A stretch of 61,315 bases of DNA from NCBI GenBank assembly GCA_934434925.1, contig CAKSAC010000011.1, positions 1-61,315 on the forward strand, read 5' to 3'. Position numbers and translations under genes: made by a program. The DNA is from an uncultured Eubacteriales bacterium (lineage in GTDB: Bacteria > Bacillota > Clostridia > Oscillospirales > CAG-272). Numbering within the stretch: position 1 is the first letter of the stretch; every line of letters starts with the position of its first letter. Under the pieces are notes generated by a model. That model worked only from the letters and a program-made list of their open reading frames with translations. It did no database searches and was not told the origin of the DNA. Below are positions 61,187 to 61,315 of the stretch, piece by piece.

Positions 61187-61315
61187 TTTTTTGTGTTTGT
61201 CTGAAAAAGAGGCCAGCCAAGAGAGCGGCCGCCTTTGCGGGCAAAAATCTCCGCGCCAGCCCTTTTCTCCGCATGGAAACGCGTTTTTCGGTTCCGGGTC
61301 TTTCTCTTTTTTGGG

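Larger units (their letters stand above)
58880..61315. repeat. Large parS-bearing repeat, three copies
   Basis: Copies begin GGCCGGGCCGGAGAAGAG at about 58881, 59580 and 60935, the third running off the window. Each carries CCGGGGCG, GGCCAGGGGCCTCGG, TTTCCCGGCCACCATTGCAC, a parS pair and CCAAGAGAGCGGCCGCCTTTG. Copies one and two are 698 bp apart (parS to parS). Copies two and three are 1354 bp apart because of an insertion that itself contains a 370-bp duplication (GCATGRCATGAGGAGACAGG at about 60176 and 60548). A linker with CGTTTGACCCCGGACAGCC precedes copies two and three. No gene. Confidence 0.9.

Noticed and set aside
58841..61274. Small frames beginning MFHVKHF in the right end
   Set aside because: This peptide is simply the parS palindrome read in one frame. 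It recurs at each site on both strands and the sequence around it is a DNA repeat, not a gene.
58508..61315. Replication origin within the window
   Set aside because: parS sites suggest oriC is near, but I find no cluster of DnaA boxes (TTATCCACA) and no dnaA, rpmH or rnpA here.

Overview
This window looks like a GC-rich piece of a low-copy, spore-forming Bacillota chromosome, most likely Clostridia. The pointers are an HrcA/CIRCE heat-shock operon, RNase Y with YmdB, the AddA helicase-nuclease, SpoIIE, a CdaR/PucR-type regulator, DeoC/DeoD/Cdd/Pdp nucleoside catabolism, and near-perfect sigma-A promoters (TTGACA-17-TATAAT type). I cannot name the genus from sequence alone. I count 37 protein genes I would defend, one tRNA gene, and an unusual load of tandem and mosaic repeats between genes.

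Layout. 0.5-6.5 kb (minus): a CdaR-like regulator, an S41 processing protease, GreA, a lysyl-tRNA synthetase carrying an extra C-terminal tRNA-binding domain, and an unknown membrane-anchored protein. 6.6-9.2 kb (minus): ribF-prmA-rsmE, divergent from a TM2-domain membrane protein (9.4-10.5 kb). 10.7-17.2 kb (minus): glyA, then hrcA-grpE-dnaK-dnaJ behind a CIRCE operator. 17.4-19.9 kb (plus): rny-ymdB. 20.1-24.7 kb: a LysR regulator divergent from a heterodimeric ABC exporter. 25.1-27.6 kb (minus): spoIIE. 28.0-35.8 kb (plus): lipoprotein-alr-truB-addA-MFS. 36.0-39.4 kb (minus): pheST. 41.4-42.2 kb: an AraC regulator. 44.5-45.9 kb (minus): a double-JAMM RadC-like protein. 46.3-49.2 kb (plus): mtaB and glyQS. 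49.5-50.1 kb (minus): GtrA. 50.5-53.7 kb (plus): deoC-deoD-cdd-pdp. 54.2-56.2 kb (minus): a cytoplasmic GH3 glycosidase. 57.6 kb (minus): tRNA-Pro(CGG).

The most striking part is the right end. From 58.5 kb to the end of the window there is no credible gene. Instead there are seven copies of the chromosome-partition site parS (TGTTTCACGTGAAACA, one with a single mismatch). Six of them lie as three pairs, each pair exactly 82 bp apart, inside a several-hundred-bp repeat present three times. This is an amplified centromere-like region, implying that the replication origin and parAB lie nearby, outside the window.

The second theme is repeat growth at gene ends. Short arrays of 16-19 bp units sit on the terminator of pdp and on the stop codon of the radC-like gene. 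A 55-bp repeat covers the last codons of spoIIE. A fragment of the MFS gene is copied downstream of it. The terminator after the AraC gene occurs four times. A 1.6-kb mosaic upstream of pheS contains an exact 244-bp duplication. At 56.7 kb a 135-bp element built of nested hairpins occurs twice in tandem. These regions hold long open frames on both strands that I regard as artefacts of the repeats.
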